From positions 1 to 64,000 of the forward strand of contig NZ_JAENIQ020000004.1 of the NCBI RefSeq assembly GCF_016595275.2: 64,000 bases of DNA. The letters are read 5' to 3'. This DNA comes from Corynebacterium pygosceleis. GTDB lineage: Bacteria > Actinomycetota > Actinomycetes > Mycobacteriales > Mycobacteriaceae. The notes under the pieces were generated by a model that searched no databases, was not told the DNA's origin, and saw only the letters and a program-made list of their open reading frames with translations. A program made the translations under genes and the position numbers. Positions 25,528 to 35,839 of the stretch are shown here, piece after piece. How positions within the stretch are numbered: position 1 is the first letter of the stretch; each line of letters opens with the position of its first letter.

Positions 25528-27069
25528 TCAGTTCAGGGCGGGTTCCCCTGCGGGGTTCTGCAACTTCCGGACGAGATCCGCGTTGGGGTTCCCCTCGGGC
25601 ATACCGAGCGGATAATGACCGTCGAAACAGGCGCAGCAGAGCTGCGTGTAGTCCTGGCGCGAAGCCTCCACCATGCGTTCGACGGAGACGTAGCCGAGGG
25701 AATCCGCGCCGATGGCCGTCCGCACGGAATCGATCATCTGCGCCTCGTCGTCCCCCTCCACGCAGTTCGCGAGGAGTTCCCCCGGACTGGCGAAGTCGAT
25801 TCCGTAGAAGCAGGGCCACTTGACGGGAGGGGAGGCGATCCGGACGTGGACCTCCCGGGCGCCCGCCTCCCGGAGCATCCGGATCAACGCGCGCTGGGTG
25901 TTGCCGCGCACGATGGAGTCATCGACGACGACGAGGGAACGCCCCGCGATGACCTCCCGCAGTGGATTGAGCTTCAGCCGGATACCGAGCTGACGGATCG
26001 TCTGGGACGGCTGGATGAAGGTCCGCCCGACATAGGCGTTCTTCATCAACCCCTGGGCGAAGGGAATGCCGGAGGCCTCCGCGTAACCGACGGCCGCCGG
26101 CGTACCGGATTCGGGGACCGGCATCACGATGTCCGCCCCCTCGGCCGGATGGTCGGCGGCCAGCAGTCGACCGATCTCGACACGGGTGGCGTTGACGTTG
26201 CGCCCCCGGATCGTGGAGTCGGGCCGCGCGAGGTAGACGTACTCGAAGACGCAGCCCTTGTGTTCCACCGGCGCGAATCGCTCCGTACGGACACCGGAGG
26301 CGTCGATGGTGACCATCTCCCCCGGTTCTATGTCCCGGACGAACGACGCGCCGACGATGTCGAGGGCGGCGGTCTCGCTCGCCACGACCCAGCCGTTGTC
26401 CAGACGCCCGAGCGACAGGGGACGGACACCGTTACGGTCACGCGCGGCGTAGAGGGTGTTGCCGTCGGTGAACACCAGACAGAAGGCCCCCTCGATGCGC
26501 GGAAGGAGTTCACGCGCGGAGTCGAGCATGGTGCGCCCGTGGCCGATACGGTCCGCGAGCAGCGCCGTCATCACGTCGGAATCACTCGGTGCGGTCTCGG
26601 GATTGACGAGCTTCTTCTCCGCCGCCTCGTCGAGGAGCTGGAGGTAGTTGACGATGTTGCCGTTGTGACCGAGAGCGACGTCCGTGTCATCGGGCGCCAT
26701 GCGGAACATGGGCTGCGCATTCTCCCAGCAGGCCCCACCGGCGGTGGAGTAACGGGTGTGACCGATCGCCAGGTCCCCCTTGAGTGCCTCGAGGGACTGC
26801 TCGTCGAACACCTGGGACACGAGCCCGAGATCCTTGAACACCACGATCTGGTCACCGTCGCCGACGGCGATGCCCGCCGCCTCCTGGCCACGGTGCTGAA
26901 GGGCGTAGAGACCGTAGTAGGTGAGTTTCGCGACGTCCTCACCGGGTGCCCACACCCCGAACACGCCGCACTCCTCGCGGGGCGGGTTCTCCCCGTGGTC
27001 ATCGAGGTCGACCCGGCGGTTGGCGTTGGGCCGCTCGTCTGTCATCTCCGGCTTTTCACTGGCTGCCAC
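25528..27069 (-). CDS. purF: Amidophosphoribosyltransferase
   Basis: First committed step of purine synthesis: glutamine-dependent formation of 5-phosphoribosylamine from PRPP. The 513-aa protein has a 33-residue propeptide before the nucleophile Cys34 (EECGVFGVWAPGE), the glutaminase motif HTRYSTAGG, the PRPP site VVDDSIVRGNTQ and a Cys-rich C terminus (QLCCACFDGHYP) typical of the Fe-S-containing Bacillus-type enzymes. GTG 27069 follows TACCAT by 8 nt (leaderless); ATG 27045 is the alternative. Separated from purM by 164 bp. Confidence 0.95.
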   Translation of the reverse strand: MAASEKPEMTDERPNANRRVDLDDHGENPPREECGVFGVWAPGEDVAKLTYYGLYALQHRGQEAAGIAVGDGDQIVVFKDLGLVSQVFDEQSLEALKGDLAIGHTRYSTAGGACWENAQPMFRMAPDDTDVALGHNGNIVNYLQLLDEAAEKKLVNPETAPSDSDVMTALLADRIGHGRTMLDSARELLPRIEGAFCLVFTDGNTLYAARDRNGVRPLSLGRLDNGWVVASETAALDIVGASFVRDIEPGEMVTIDASGVRTERFAPVEHKGCVFEYVYLARPDSTIRGRNVNATRVEIGRLLAADHPAEGADIVMPVPESGTPAAVGYAEASGIPFAQGLMKNAYVGRTFIQPSQTIRQLGIRLKLNPLREVIAGRSLVVVDDSIVRGNTQRALIRMLREAGAREVHVRIASPPVKWPCFYGIDFASPGELLANCVEGDDEAQMIDSVRTAIGADSLGYVSVERMVEASRQDYTQLCCACFDGHYPLGMPEGNPNADLVRKLQNPAGEPALN

Positions 27070-27132
27070 ATCGCATCATGGTAGCCGCCGCGACGTGCAT
27101 CCCCCAACAATCGGGGGCGGTCGCCCAGCTGG

Positions 27133-27543
27133 TCATTCCCCCGGTCGGGACAGGTGGAGCACAGGCAACCACCGTTCCACCTCACGGGCCCGCGTCCCGG
27201 ACACCTCCACACCCGGACACGCACGCAGCTCATCGAGGGTGACCAGTCCGCAGGCGAGCCGGAGCCAGGTGTGCGCGTCACACTCCACCACATTCGGCGG
27301 GGTACCCCGCGTGTGCCGGGGCCCCTCGATGCACTGGACCGCGACGAACGGCGGGACCCGCACCTCCACGCTCCTGCCCGGCGCGTCCGCGGCCAACGCC
27401 CGCGCGGTGAGCCGCACGGCGTCGGCGAGGGCACCGCGCGACGGTTGGGTGATGCCGTCCTCCACGGGATTTCCGCTGCGGATCCAGTCCGCCACTGCGG
27501 TGACGGCGGCGTGGACCGCCGCAGGTTCGGGTGTCTTGCTCAT
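27133..27543 (-). CDS. SCP-like (sterol carrier-fold) protein
   Basis: A 136-aa protein found next to purF in corynebacteria and mycobacteria, resembling the bacterial SCP orthologue family (SCP_3). Visible features are VRVPPFVAVQCIEGPRHTRGTPPNVVE and a following segment WLRLACGLVTLDEL. No catalytic residues can be named; lipid binding is only suggested by the fold. TAGAGT lies 8 nt before ATG 27541-27543 (leaderless). Divergent from the thioesterase gene. Confidence 0.75.
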   Translation of the reverse strand: MSKTPEPAAVHAAVTAVADWIRSGNPVEDGITQPSRGALADAVRLTARALAADAPGRSVEVRVPPFVAVQCIEGPRHTRGTPPNVVECDAHTWLRLACGLVTLDELRACPGVEVSGTRAREVERWLPVLHLSRPGE

Positions 27544-27698
27544 GTCTCCCGACTCTAGCGCCCCGGGGGTGCTCTCCGGGGTGTCCGCGGGCCGGCGCCC
27601 GGGACCCGGGCGGTGGTGCGACATTCCCACCGGAGCCGTCGGGGTGATTAGAGTGCAGGTGTCGTACATGCCACCCGAACCGAGGACGAGAACAACCG

Positions 27699-28664
27699 AT
27701 GCCGCACCCCTCCCCCGCAGTCACGCTCCGTTTCCTGGCGAGCCCCACGGACATCATCACCGCCGGTGCGCACGGCGTGGACGGTGGGCGGGTCCTCGAG
27801 TGGATCGACAAGGCGGCGTACGCGTGCGCCACCGGGTGGTCCCGGACCTACTGCGTGACCGCGTACGTCGGACACATCCACTTCTCACGGCCGATCCCCT
27901 CCGGCCACATGGTCGAGGTGCGGTCCCGGATCGCGATGACGGGGCGGAGTTCGATGCACATCATCAACGAGGTGTACTCCGCGGACCCCCGCGAGGGGGT
28001 CTACACCAGGGCGTGTGACTGCCTGGTCATCTTCGTGGCCCGTGACGTGTCGACCGGGAAATCCCAGAAGGTGCCGGAGTTCGTGCCCTCCACGGAGCAC
28101 GAGAAGCAGGTTCACGCGGCCGCGTTGTCGCGGATCGAACTGCGCAAGGCCATCGAGGAGGAGATGGCGAAGCAGACCTACGACGGTCCGAGTGAGGCAC
28201 CCCGCCTGGTCACCCGGTTCCTGGCGAAGCCGACGGACGTGAACTGGGGTGGGAAGGTGCACGGTGGTACGGCGATGGAGTGGATCAACGAGTCCGCGAC
28301 GGCCTGCACGATGGAGTGGTCGGGTGAGTCCACCGTCGCGGTGTACGCGGGTGGCATCCGGTTCTACCGGCCGATCAACATCGGTGACCTCATCGAGGTG
28401 GACACCCGACTGATGCGCACCGACGCCCGTTCCATGCAGACGTCCGTGCACCTGCGTGCGGGATCACCGCGAGGGGGCCGGGGGAGCCTGGAGACGGCCA
28501 TCCACGCGACCGTGACGTACATCGGTGTGGACATCGACGGCAATCCGTTGCCCGCACGGCAGTTCACGCCGCGCACGGTGGAGGACCTCCGGTTGGCCGA
28601 TCACGCCGCGAAGCTCCGCGAACTGCGCGCACGGTACCGTCCGCTGCCGCTGGTCAAACGCTGA
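27699..28664 (+). CDS. Acyl-CoA thioesterase with two hotdog domains
   Basis: Hydrolyses acyl-CoA esters; two tandem hotdog domains as in BACH/ACOT7-type enzymes. In the 321-aa protein domain 1 (about 5-150) has AGAHGVDGGRVLEWIDKAAY and domain 2 (about 168-300) has NWGGKVHGGTAMEWINESA, the HGG-x3-EW-I motif on the long central helix; the acidic Asp in domain 1 is replaced by Asn in domain 2. It ends 16 bp from the convergent TrhA gene. Chain-length preference is unknown. Confidence 0.88.
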   Translation: MPHPSPAVTLRFLASPTDIITAGAHGVDGGRVLEWIDKAAYACATGWSRTYCVTAYVGHIHFSRPIPSGHMVEVRSRIAMTGRSSMHIINEVYSADPREGVYTRACDCLVIFVARDVSTGKSQKVPEFVPSTEHEKQVHAAALSRIELRKAIEEEMAKQTYDGPSEAPRLVTRFLAKPTDVNWGGKVHGGTAMEWINESATACTMEWSGESTVAVYAGGIRFYRPINIGDLIEVDTRLMRTDARSMQTSVHLRAGSPRGGRGSLETAIHATVTYIGVDIDGNPLPARQFTPRTVEDLRLADHAAKLRELRARYRPLPLVKR

Positions 28665-28680
28665 CGAGGTCCGACGGGGG

Positions 28681-29469
28681 CTAGAACGACGCAGTGGCCT
28701 GGGTGACGACGATCCACACGGCGACGAGGTGCGTGACGGCCGCGACGACCGTCGCCAGGTGGAACCACTCGTGGTACCCCATCCACCGGGCCTCCCGTCC
28801 CGGCCACTGGAAGGCGTAGATCAGGGCGCCGACGGTGTAGACGATGCCGCCCGCGAACAGCAGCCACACGACCGCTGCACCGGCCGAGGTCCAGAGCTGG
28901 GGTACGAGCGGGACTATCAGCCAGCCGAGAGCGAGATAGACGAGGACCCCCAGCCAGCGTGGATGGTGGATCCAGGCGAGGTTCATGATGACGGACACGG
29001 CGGCACCGCCCCACGCGACCGCGAGAATCCACCTCGCGGTTTCCGGCGGGAGGGCGATCAGGCAGAACGGCGTGTAGGTCGCGGCGATGAACACCGCGAT
29101 GGTGGAGTGGTCCGCACGCCGCCACCAGAGGACGGTGGACGCCCGCTTCCAGGGGCCCAGATGATAGGCGGCGGACACACCGAAGAGAATGATGACACCG
29201 ACGGCGTACACCATCACACCGAGCGCCTGCCACCAGGGCAGGCGGATCCAGGAGTAGGTGGCCAGCACGGAGCCGGAGAACACGGCGAGGATCGCCGCGA
29301 AGAAGTGGATCCAGCCACGACTCCCCGGCCGGGGCCCACGGTCGGTGCGCCAGACGGTGCGTGAGATCATCCCGTCGGCACGGACGGAGGCGGCGTTCAC
29401 CTCGATGATCTCTTCTTCCGTGGTGCTGTTCTCCGCGTGCAGTGTGGAACGGCGTCCGCCCCCGTGCAT
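28681..29469 (-). CDS. trhA: TrhA/hemolysin III family membrane protein
   Basis: A 262-aa protein with seven membrane helices after a hydrophilic N terminus of about 50 residues. Family metal-site residues are present: Ser/His in GVSAAYHLGPW, Asp-His in DHSTIAVFIAATYTPF, and the C-terminal HEWFHLATVVAAVTH. Bacterial members have been linked to membrane energetics and lipid homeostasis (TrhA); haemolysis is not a reliable inference. ATG 29467-29469 has GAGGAG 7 nt upstream; an earlier Met at 29484 lacks a site. Confidence 0.87.
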   Translation of the reverse strand: MHGGGRRSTLHAENSTTEEEIIEVNAASVRADGMISRTVWRTDRGPRPGSRGWIHFFAAILAVFSGSVLATYSWIRLPWWQALGVMVYAVGVIILFGVSAAYHLGPWKRASTVLWWRRADHSTIAVFIAATYTPFCLIALPPETARWILAVAWGGAAVSVIMNLAWIHHPRWLGVLVYLALGWLIVPLVPQLWTSAGAAVVWLLFAGGIVYTVGALIYAFQWPGREARWMGYHEWFHLATVVAAVTHLVAVWIVVTQATASF

Positions 29470-29619
29470 GTGAGTGCTCCTCATTTTTCCGGTCTCGTCA
29501 TCGTGTCCACGGAACGGCCCCCGGATACCCGGATGGACTCCGTCCACCCGACGAGCACCGATCCGGTGACAACGCTACGCTGATCCGCCGGTGGTGTGCC
29601 AGACGTGCTTCCCCGGTCC

Positions 29620-30321
29620 TCACAGCACCGGGGCGTCGACGAGCAGGTCCCCGATCGAGTCAGCCGGAGCGTATCCGGCGTCCAGGGCGGCGTGCACGAC
29701 CGACAGCAGACTGTCCAGGACCGCGGGTTCCGCCAGCCGACAGGCCGCGGTGGAAAGCCGGACACTGTGTCCCGTGGCTATCTGACGTGCACTGACCCTG
29801 CGGACGCTGCGTCGCCACCACCGGGCGGCACCGAACCCCTCGCCGAACGCGAGGACCGGGACGGCGCAGACCGCTCCGGTCCGCAGGTCCTGCACGCCGT
29901 TGAGATCGGAGAGGACGGTGAACCCGAATTCCGGCAGGACTTCGCGCGTCCCGTCGGACAGGATCCATTTCGGCGGGGAGAAGATGTCCGTCGTCAGGTC
30001 CATCGCCGCCATCTGCCGGCACGCGGCGGTCAACCGGAGCCTGGCCTCGTGCGCGGGGAGCTCGGCGAACTCGGACCGTCGCCCCCGGACGGACTGGTCG
30101 AGCCCCGCGAGAACGATCTCGGCACCGGCGTCCCGCTGTTCCCGGATGAACCCGAGCACGTCGGGGTGTCTGCGCAGAGCCCAGTCCCGGGAGCAGTGCG
30201 GCGCGACCCGTAGTGCGGGACGGACACCGTGGCGGGCCAGCCCGGAGATCAGCGCGCGGGCGTCACCGAGGTTCTCCGACCGGAGGGATGAGAGTGACAG
30301 GGAGAGCATCGGCCGGTTCAT
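29620..30321 (-). CDS. DUF2334 polysaccharide deacetylase-like protein
   Basis: A 233-aa protein resembling the DUF2334 family of (beta/alpha) barrel, deacetylase-like proteins in mycolata. Visible pattern: PALRVAPHCS, DAGAEIVLAGLDQ, EFAELPAHEARLRLTAACRQM, IFSPPKWILSDGTREVLPE, and DLRTGAVCAVPV. The usual metal-binding HG-x-DH motif is degraded here to AGLDQ, so catalytic activity is doubtful. The start could be ATG 30330 or 30321; both follow GGAAGG. Confidence 0.7.
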   Translation of the reverse strand: MNRPMLSLSLSSLRSENLGDARALISGLARHGVRPALRVAPHCSRDWALRRHPDVLGFIREQRDAGAEIVLAGLDQSVRGRRSEFAELPAHEARLRLTAACRQMAAMDLTTDIFSPPKWILSDGTREVLPEFGFTVLSDLNGVQDLRTGAVCAVPVLAFGEGFGAARWWRRSVRRVSARQIATGHSVRLSTAACRLAEPAVLDSLLSVVHAALDAGYAPADSIGDLLVDAPVL

Positions 30322-30471
30322 GCGGCCCATCCTTCCACTCCCGTGTAAATGTCCGGTGAGGGCGGAATGAACAACCGGTTTCACCGCCGGTGGCCACATC
30401 CCGGGACACCGGCGGTGGGTTATAGTCACCGCGACAGGAAAGAAGAGACACACCGACGAGGAACGGGGCCG

Positions 30472-30753
30472 ATGAACCAGTCGATCCACGCGATGAGCCT
30501 GCTGCGTGATGCCGGAGGTCTCGGATTGTCCGGCCTCGTCCTGATGCTGCTGTTCATCGCCATGCCCGTGACCGCGCTCAGGATGGAACTCCGCCGCGAC
30601 TCAGACCCGCTCCGGTTGATCCTGGTCTTTTCTCTGGTCACGCTGCTTCCGGGCATCGGTTTCCTGATCTGGTACGTCGTCCACCGGCGGGAACAGCTGC
30701 GGGACCTGAGGGACGCGGCACTCACGGAGGACGACGGCACCACCACCGGCTAG
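30472..30753 (+). CDS. Small two-helix membrane protein, PLDc_N-like
   Basis: A 93-aa protein with two membrane helices (about residues 14-32 and 47-65) separated by a basic loop; the second ends in GIGFLIWYVVHRREQL, similar to the phospholipase D N-terminal (PLDc_N) membrane domain that also occurs alone. TATAGT at 30421-30426 is a likely -10, and GAGGAAC precedes the ATG. Its TAG stop shares CTAG with the stop of the convergent DUF2254 gene. Function unknown. Confidence 0.7.
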   Translation: MNQSIHAMSLLRDAGGLGLSGLVLMLLFIAMPVTALRMELRRDSDPLRLILVFSLVTLLPGIGFLIWYVVHRREQLRDLRDAALTEDDGTTTG

Positions 30754-32066
30754 TCCCCGACGACATCCGCCCCACGTGCCCGCCGCGCACAGGCCTTCCG
30801 GGCCCTGCGGTACCGCAGCCGGATGTCCTCCAGGTCCCCGGCGTTCGTCACGGTCCGCCGGGCGTCGTCCCACACCAGATCGACGTGCCGTCTCAGATGG
30901 TCCAGACGTTTCCGCGCGGTGACGATGCCCGCGACATCCCCCAGCCGCTCCAGCAGCCGGATGTACACGGCCGTGCATCCCGTGGCATTCTGCCGCAACT
31001 GGTGGAACATCGTGTCCACGAGACCTTCGAAGGTGGTCACGTCGAACTCCACGCGGAGGGTCCCGTTCCGGGAGATCACCCCACGGGGCAGTTCACGGTT
31101 CTCCAGACGGGCGAGCGACTCCGCGAAGCGGTCTATCACGCCCATGGCGGTGAACGGATCATTCGTGCCGGGGCTCAGCGCCCGGACCCCGACCTCCAGG
31201 AGCTGATTCACCGAGAACTCGAGGTCCTGTGAGTCGTCCCTGCTGGAACCGAGAAGCAGGCAGTCCGTGATCCCCTCCGGCACGTCTCCCCCGTGGACGA
31301 CGCGGGCGATCTCCGAACCGGTGAGAAGATAGTTTCCCGGACGGACGAGCAGCTGAACGACGCAATCGTGTTTCTCCGCGATGTCGGCGAGGCGGGGATA
31401 GTCGACCTGCTGGACGTAACCGCCCCGTTCGGTGAACACCGACGTCGCCGCGCCGTCGAAGAACCCGTCCCCGGCACGGGGGACGTCGCCCTGTTCCTCG
31501 GCGGCCTCCGTACCCCTCTCGAGTGCCCGGGACAGATCCCCGGTGAGGAGATTGACCACACGGGTCATGTTGATGGACTGGGCCATGTGGTTGATGTAGT
31601 AGACGAGGAACCCGACGCACAGCGCGGCGTAGATCATCGCCGCGCTGACGTTGTAGTGCGGGATGAAGATCGTGTCTCCGGTGCCCGCGGACACCGCCCG
31701 CAGGCTGAACAGCGAGAACGCGAAGGTGGCGAGGAAGATTCCCAGGGTCGCCTGGATGCCCCGGTCCGCGAGGAAACTGTGCAGCAGCCTGGGCCCCATC
31801 GTGGAGATCACCGACGACAGAGCGGCGATGGTGATGGAGAACAGCGTGCCCGCCACGCCGATGGACATTCCCGTCATCGCCGACAGCAGACTCCGGGCAC
31901 CTGATTCACCCCCCGCGTACACGAACGCCAGGGACCCGGGGACACCGAGGTGACGCTCCAGGACGATCAGCGCCTGGGCCAGCGCCACCGAGAACAGCAC
32001 CATGACGGCGGGCAGGAACCAGAACAGACCGAACGCACGGACGAGACGGTGCCGGAGGAAACTCAT
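30750..32066 (-). CDS. DUF2254 predicted membrane protein
   Basis: A 438-aa protein with four membrane helices in the N-terminal 175 residues (LFWFLPAVMVLFSVALAQAL; GMSIGVAGTLFSITIAALSSV; LGIFLATFAFSLFSLRAV; AAMIYAALCVGFLVYYINHM) and a soluble C-terminal domain with the family motif LEVGVRALSPGTNDPFTA. Function unknown. TACACT lies 6 nt before the ATG (leaderless). It overlaps the stop of the convergent small gene by 4 nt. Confidence 0.87.
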   Translation of the reverse strand: MSFLRHRLVRAFGLFWFLPAVMVLFSVALAQALIVLERHLGVPGSLAFVYAGGESGARSLLSAMTGMSIGVAGTLFSITIAALSSVISTMGPRLLHSFLADRGIQATLGIFLATFAFSLFSLRAVSAGTGDTIFIPHYNVSAAMIYAALCVGFLVYYINHMAQSINMTRVVNLLTGDLSRALERGTEAAEEQGDVPRAGDGFFDGAATSVFTERGGYVQQVDYPRLADIAEKHDCVVQLLVRPGNYLLTGSEIARVVHGGDVPEGITDCLLLGSSRDDSQDLEFSVNQLLEVGVRALSPGTNDPFTAMGVIDRFAESLARLENRELPRGVISRNGTLRVEFDVTTFEGLVDTMFHQLRQNATGCTAVYIRLLERLGDVAGIVTARKRLDHLRRHVDLVWDDARRTVTNAGDLEDIRLRYRRARKACARRARGADVVGD

Positions 32067-32327
32067 GGGGTGAGTGTATCGGCGACGGACCGATCATCCG
32101 TCGGCCTGTTCCCCGGCCCTCCTTCGACCATGGAACGGGGGTGTGGGTGCCGTGGGTGCCGCGGTATTCCGGTGCGCCGGACGACTGGCGGACACCGCCC
32201 GCAGGAATGGCATGAGGTAATCCGGACACGCCCACGGTCGCTCCCGCTCCGGGGCCCCGTGCCGGGAACGCCGCGTCACGGACGCGGATGTTCACCGTGC
32301 CGGAAGACGTCGTTCCCGTACACGCCG
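32067..32327. other. Non-coding gap between the DUF2254 gene and the purL terminator
   Basis: About 260 bp holding the DUF2254 promoter at its left end and otherwise nothing I can assign. Open frames here are GC-rich shadows without family resemblance. Confidence 0.5.
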
Positions 32328-32363
32328 GAGCGGGCCGGAACCCGATGTGGTTCCGGCCCGCTC
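32328..32363. terminator. Hairpin downstream of purL
   Basis: Perfect 15-bp inverted repeat (32328-32342/32349-32363) with a 6-nt loop, 27 bp after the purL stop codon. Confidence 0.8.
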
Positions 32364-32390
32364 TCCCGCACCTGAAATCGAATGCCGGGG

Positions 32391-34724
32391 CTACTCCACC
32401 ACGGAGTTCGCTCCAACGGCGTGGCCGAAGATTCCGGGCAGGGTCGCCTGCCATGCCTCGCGCAGTTCGGTGACCGAGACCTCGAGGTCCACTCCACCGC
32501 TGACGCGGATGAGTGCGGCGTCGCCGAGCTCGGTGGTGGTGCCGAGCCTGGTGAACGGAACACCCCTGACGCCGGCGCGGCGCTCGAGTTCCTCGGCGTC
32601 CTCCGGGGCGCAGGCGACGAGGACGCGGGACGCGGACTCGGAGAACAGCGCCACGAAGGGGTTGTCGTGAACGCCCGAGAGGTCGATGTCGAGGCCGATG
32701 CCGGTGTCCCGGCGGGCGGTCATCGCGAGCTCGGCCAGCCCCTGTGCGAGCCCGCCCTCGGAGAGGTCGTGCGCGGCGGTGATGACGGGTGTTTCGCCGC
32801 CGTCGACGGTCTGTGCGGAGAGGAGCGCGCATAGCGCGGCCTCGTCGGCGAGATCCACGGCCGGGGGCATGCCGGCGAGCTGGTCGTGGTTGACCTGCTG
32901 CCAGATGGAGCCGCCGAACTCGTCGCGGGTCTCGCCGAGGAGGTAGAGCACCTCGCCGCCGTCGACGGTGCCGAGCTCGTGCCCGATGCGACGTTCCACG
33001 TCGTCGATGACGCCGAGGACGCCGACGACGGGGGTCGGGAGGATCGGCTCGGTGCCGGTCTGGTTGTAGAAGCTGACGTTGCCGCCGGAGACCGGGATGC
33101 CGAGTTCGACGCAGCCGTCGGCCAGGCCGTGGACGGCCTCGCGGAACTGCCACATGACGTCGGGGTTCTCGGGGGAACCGAAGTTGAGGCAGTTCGTCAC
33201 GGCGACGGGGCGGGCACCGGTGACGGCGACGTTGCGGTACGCCTCGGCGAGCGCGAGGCGGGCACCGGTCTCCGGGTCGAGCTTGGTGTAGCGTCCGGAG
33301 GCGTCCGCGGAGACCGCGACACCGCGACCGGTACTCTCGTCGATGCGCAGCACGCCGGAGTCGGCGTTGCGGGCGAGCACCGTGTTGCCGCGGACGTAGC
33401 GGTCGTACTGCTCGGTGATGAACGCGCGGGAGCACAGCGCCGGGGAGGAGATCATCCGCATCCAGGCGTCGTGGATCGCGGCGGAGTCGGTGGGCCTGTC
33501 CACCTCGACGGGCCGCTGGAGGTCGTCCTGCCAGTCGGGGCGGGCGAAGGGGCGCTCGTAGACGGGGCCCTGGTGGGCGATGGTGTGCGCGGGGGCGTCG
33601 ACGACGGTCTCCCCGCGGTGGGTGATCACGAGGTGGTCGTTGTCGGTGACCTCGCCGATCTCCGCGCAGGCGACGTCCCAGTGGGCGCAGATCTCGAGGA
33701 AGCGTTCGACGTTCTCGGGTGCGACGACGGCGCACATGCGTTCCTGCGACTCGGAGGCGAGGATCTCGGCTGCGGTCATGTTCTCGGCGCGCAGGGGCAC
33801 GGCGTCGAGGTTGACGAGCATGCCGCCGTCACCGGCGGCGGCGAGTTCACTGGTGGCGCAGGACAGGCCCGCGCCGCCGAGGTCCTGGATGCCGACGACG
33901 ACACCGGCGCGGTAGAGGTCGAGGCAGCACTCGATGAGGACCTTCTCGGCGAAGGGGTCGCCGACCTGCACGGCGGGGAGCTTGCGCTCGGCGCCCTCCT
34001 CGAAGGTGTCGGAGGCCAGCACGCTGACGCCGCCGATGCCGTCGAGGCCGGTGCGGGAGCCGAAGAGCATGACCTTGTTGCCCAGCCCGGAGGCGAAGGC
34101 GAGTTTGAGGTCCTCGGTCTTCAGGGTTCCCACGCACAGGGCGTTGACGAGGGGGTTGCCGGCGTAGGAGGCGTCGAAGACGGTCTCGCCGCCGATGTTC
34201 GGCAGGCCGAGGCAGTTGCCGTAGAAGCTGATGCCGTCGACGACACCGGGCAGGACGCGGGCGGTGTCGGGGGCGTCGGCGGGGCCGAAGCGCAGCTGGT
34301 CCATGACGGCGATGGGGCGGGCACCCATGGCCATGATGTCGCGCACGATGCCGCCGACGCCGGTGGCCGCGCCCTGGTGGGGCTCGACGTAGGAGGGGTG
34401 GTTGTGGGATTCGACGCGGAAGGTGACGGCGTGGCCGTTCCCGATGTCGACGACGCCGGCGTTCTCACCGATGCCGGCGAGAATCTTGGAGTTCATCTCG
34501 TCGGTGGTGGTCTCCCCGAAGTAGCGGAGGTGCACCTTGGAGGATTTGTAGGAGCAGTGTTCCGACCACATGACGGAGTACATGGCGAGCTCGGCGTCGG
34601 TGGGGCGGCGGCCGAGGATCTCCTTGATCCGGGCGTACTCGTCGTCCTTGAGCCCGAGACTGGCGTAGGGCTGTTCGGCGTTCGGGTCGGCGGTGGCGGC
34701 GTCGACGGTGTCGTTGAAAGTCAT
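32391..34724 (-). CDS. purL: Phosphoribosylformylglycinamidine synthase subunit PurL
   Basis: Catalytic subunit of FGAM synthase (FGAR + glutamine + ATP to FGAM). At 777 aa it is the small PurL, which requires the separate PurQ and PurS encoded just upstream. Landmarks: [57 protein letters not shown]-like [20 protein letters not shown], and the second half with [22 protein letters not shown] 34722-34724 begins the family N terminus and sits 37 bp after purQ. Confidence 0.97.
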   Translation of the reverse strand: MTFNDTVDAATADPNAEQPYASLGLKDDEYARIKEILGRRPTDAELAMYSVMWSEHCSYKSSKVHLRYFGETTTDEMNSKILAGIGENAGVVDIGNGHAVTFRVESHNHPSYVEPHQGAATGVGGIVRDIMAMGARPIAVMDQLRFGPADAPDTARVLPGVVDGISFYGNCLGLPNIGGETVFDASYAGNPLVNALCVGTLKTEDLKLAFASGLGNKVMLFGSRTGLDGIGGVSVLASDTFEEGAERKLPAVQVGDPFAEKVLIECCLDLYRAGVVVGIQDLGGAGLSCATSELAAAGDGGMLVNLDAVPLRAENMTAAEILASESQERMCAVVAPENVERFLEICAHWDVACAEIGEVTDNDHLVITHRGETVVDAPAHTIAHQGPVYERPFARPDWQDDLQRPVEVDRPTDSAAIHDAWMRMISSPALCSRAFITEQYDRYVRGNTVLARNADSGVLRIDESTGRGVAVSADASGRYTKLDPETGARLALAEAYRNVAVTGARPVAVTNCLNFGSPENPDVMWQFREAVHGLADGCVELGIPVSGGNVSFYNQTGTEPILPTPVVGVLGVIDDVERRIGHELGTVDGGEVLYLLGETRDEFGGSIWQQVNHDQLAGMPPAVDLADEAALCALLSAQTVDGGETPVITAAHDLSEGGLAQGLAELAMTARRDTGIGLDIDLSGVHDNPFVALFSESASRVLVACAPEDAEELERRAGVRGVPFTRLGTTTELGDAALIRVSGGVDLEVSVTELREAWQATLPGIFGHAVGANSVVE

Positions 34725-34761
34725 GGTGTTTTTCTCCGGTGTCCTTCTCGTGGTGGCGCGG

Positions 34762-35442
34762 TCAGGCACCGATGTGGCTGATGGCGGACAGGAACAGTTC
34801 CAGGCCGTCGGTGGATGGTCCGGTGAGCTTCTCGACGGCGTGCTCCGGGTGCGGCATCAGGCCGACGACACGGCCGTCGGCGCTGCTGACGCCGGCGATG
34901 GCGTTGACGGAGCCGTTGAAGTTGTCGGTGTAGCGGAACACCACGCGCCCCTCGTCCTCCAGCATCTTCACGGTCTCGGCGTCGGCCTGGAACCGGCCCT
35001 CGCCGTGTTTGGCGGGGATGAGGATCTTCTGGCCCTGTGCCAGCGTGTTGGTCCAGGCGGTGTCCGCGTTGGCGACCTCGAGGTGGGTGTCCACGCAGTG
35101 GAAGTGCAGGCCCTCGTTGCGGGTCAGCGCCCCGGGGAGGAGGTGGGCCTCGGTGAGGATCTGGAAGCCGTTGCAGATACCGAGGACGGGCATGCCCTTG
35201 TGCGCGGCGTCGACGACCGCACGCATGACGGGCGCCAGCGCGGAGATGGCGCCGCTGCGCAGGTAGTCGCCGTAGGAGAATCCGCCGGGGACGACGACCG
35301 CGTCGACGCCCTTCAGGTCCTCGTCGGCGTGCCAGAGTTCGTGGACCTCGGCGCCGGCGATGCGGGCCGCGCGGGCGGCGTCCACGTCGTCGAGGGTTCC
35401 GGGGAAGGTGATGACACCGATTTTCGCAGCCACCGGGCTCAC
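34762..35442 (-). CDS. purQ: FGAM synthase glutaminase subunit PurQ
   Basis: Class I glutamine amidotransferase that delivers ammonia to PurL. The 226-aa protein has the nucleophile Cys in [10 protein letters not shown] (about residue 91), the oxyanion loop [16 protein letters not shown], and the catalytic His-Glu in LMPHPEHA. The GTG start overlaps the purS stop (GTGA), implying translational coupling. Confidence 0.97.
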   Translation of the reverse strand: MSPVAAKIGVITFPGTLDDVDAARAARIAGAEVHELWHADEDLKGVDAVVVPGGFSYGDYLRSGAISALAPVMRAVVDAAHKGMPVLGICNGFQILTEAHLLPGALTRNEGLHFHCVDTHLEVANADTAWTNTLAQGQKILIPAKHGEGRFQADAETVKMLEDEGRVVFRYTDNFNGSVNAIAGVSSADGRVVGLMPHPEHAVEKLTGPSTDGLELFLSAISHIGA

Positions 35443-35678
35443 GCCTCCCCGCGGACGATGGTGAACGTCTCGATGACGGTGTTCGCGAGCAGGGTCTCCG
35501 CGAGGTGGTTCAGCTGCCCGTCGGTGACGGTGTCGTCCACCTCGAGCTCGAAGCGCTTGCCCTGTCGGACGTCCGTGACGCCGTCGATTCCGATTCGGCC
35601 CAGGGCACGGTGCACGGCCTGTCCCTGGGGATCGAGGATCTCTGCCTTCGGCATCACATTCACAACTACACGGGCCAC
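35439..35678 (-). CDS. purS: FGAM synthase subunit PurS
   Basis: Small 79-aa subunit that assembles PurL and PurQ. It shows the family pattern [19 protein letters not shown] ... [23 protein letters not shown] 35676-35678 is preceded by AGGGAG. It is the first gene of purS-purQ-purL. Confidence 0.95.
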   Translation of the reverse strand: MARVVVNVMPKAEILDPQGQAVHRALGRIGIDGVTDVRQGKRFELEVDDTVTDGQLNHLAETLLANTVIETFTIVRGEA

Positions 35679-35718
35679 GGTGTGTCAGCTCCCTATTTCA
35701 CTGGTGTCAGGGGTGGTT

Positions 35719-35741
35719 CCGGCCCACGCGCCGTGGGCCGG
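35719..35741. terminator. Hairpin between phoD and purS
   Basis: Perfect 10-bp stem (35719-35728/35732-35741) with a 3-nt loop. Both neighbours read on the minus strand, so it may end phoD transcription, or lie in the purS leader. Confidence 0.55.
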
Positions 35742-35839
35742 GGATAACGGCACCAAGACTACCGGCTACCGGGGCGTTCACACAGCTGTGAGGGGGTGCT
35801 TCCGGTGGTGCCGGGCGCACCGGACGTCTTCCCCGCCCG

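Noticed and set aside
32886..34781. 631-codon plus-strand open frame opposite purL
   Set aside because: Val/Asp/Gly-rich low-complexity translation typical of the antisense of a GC-rich gene. PurL on the minus strand is intact.
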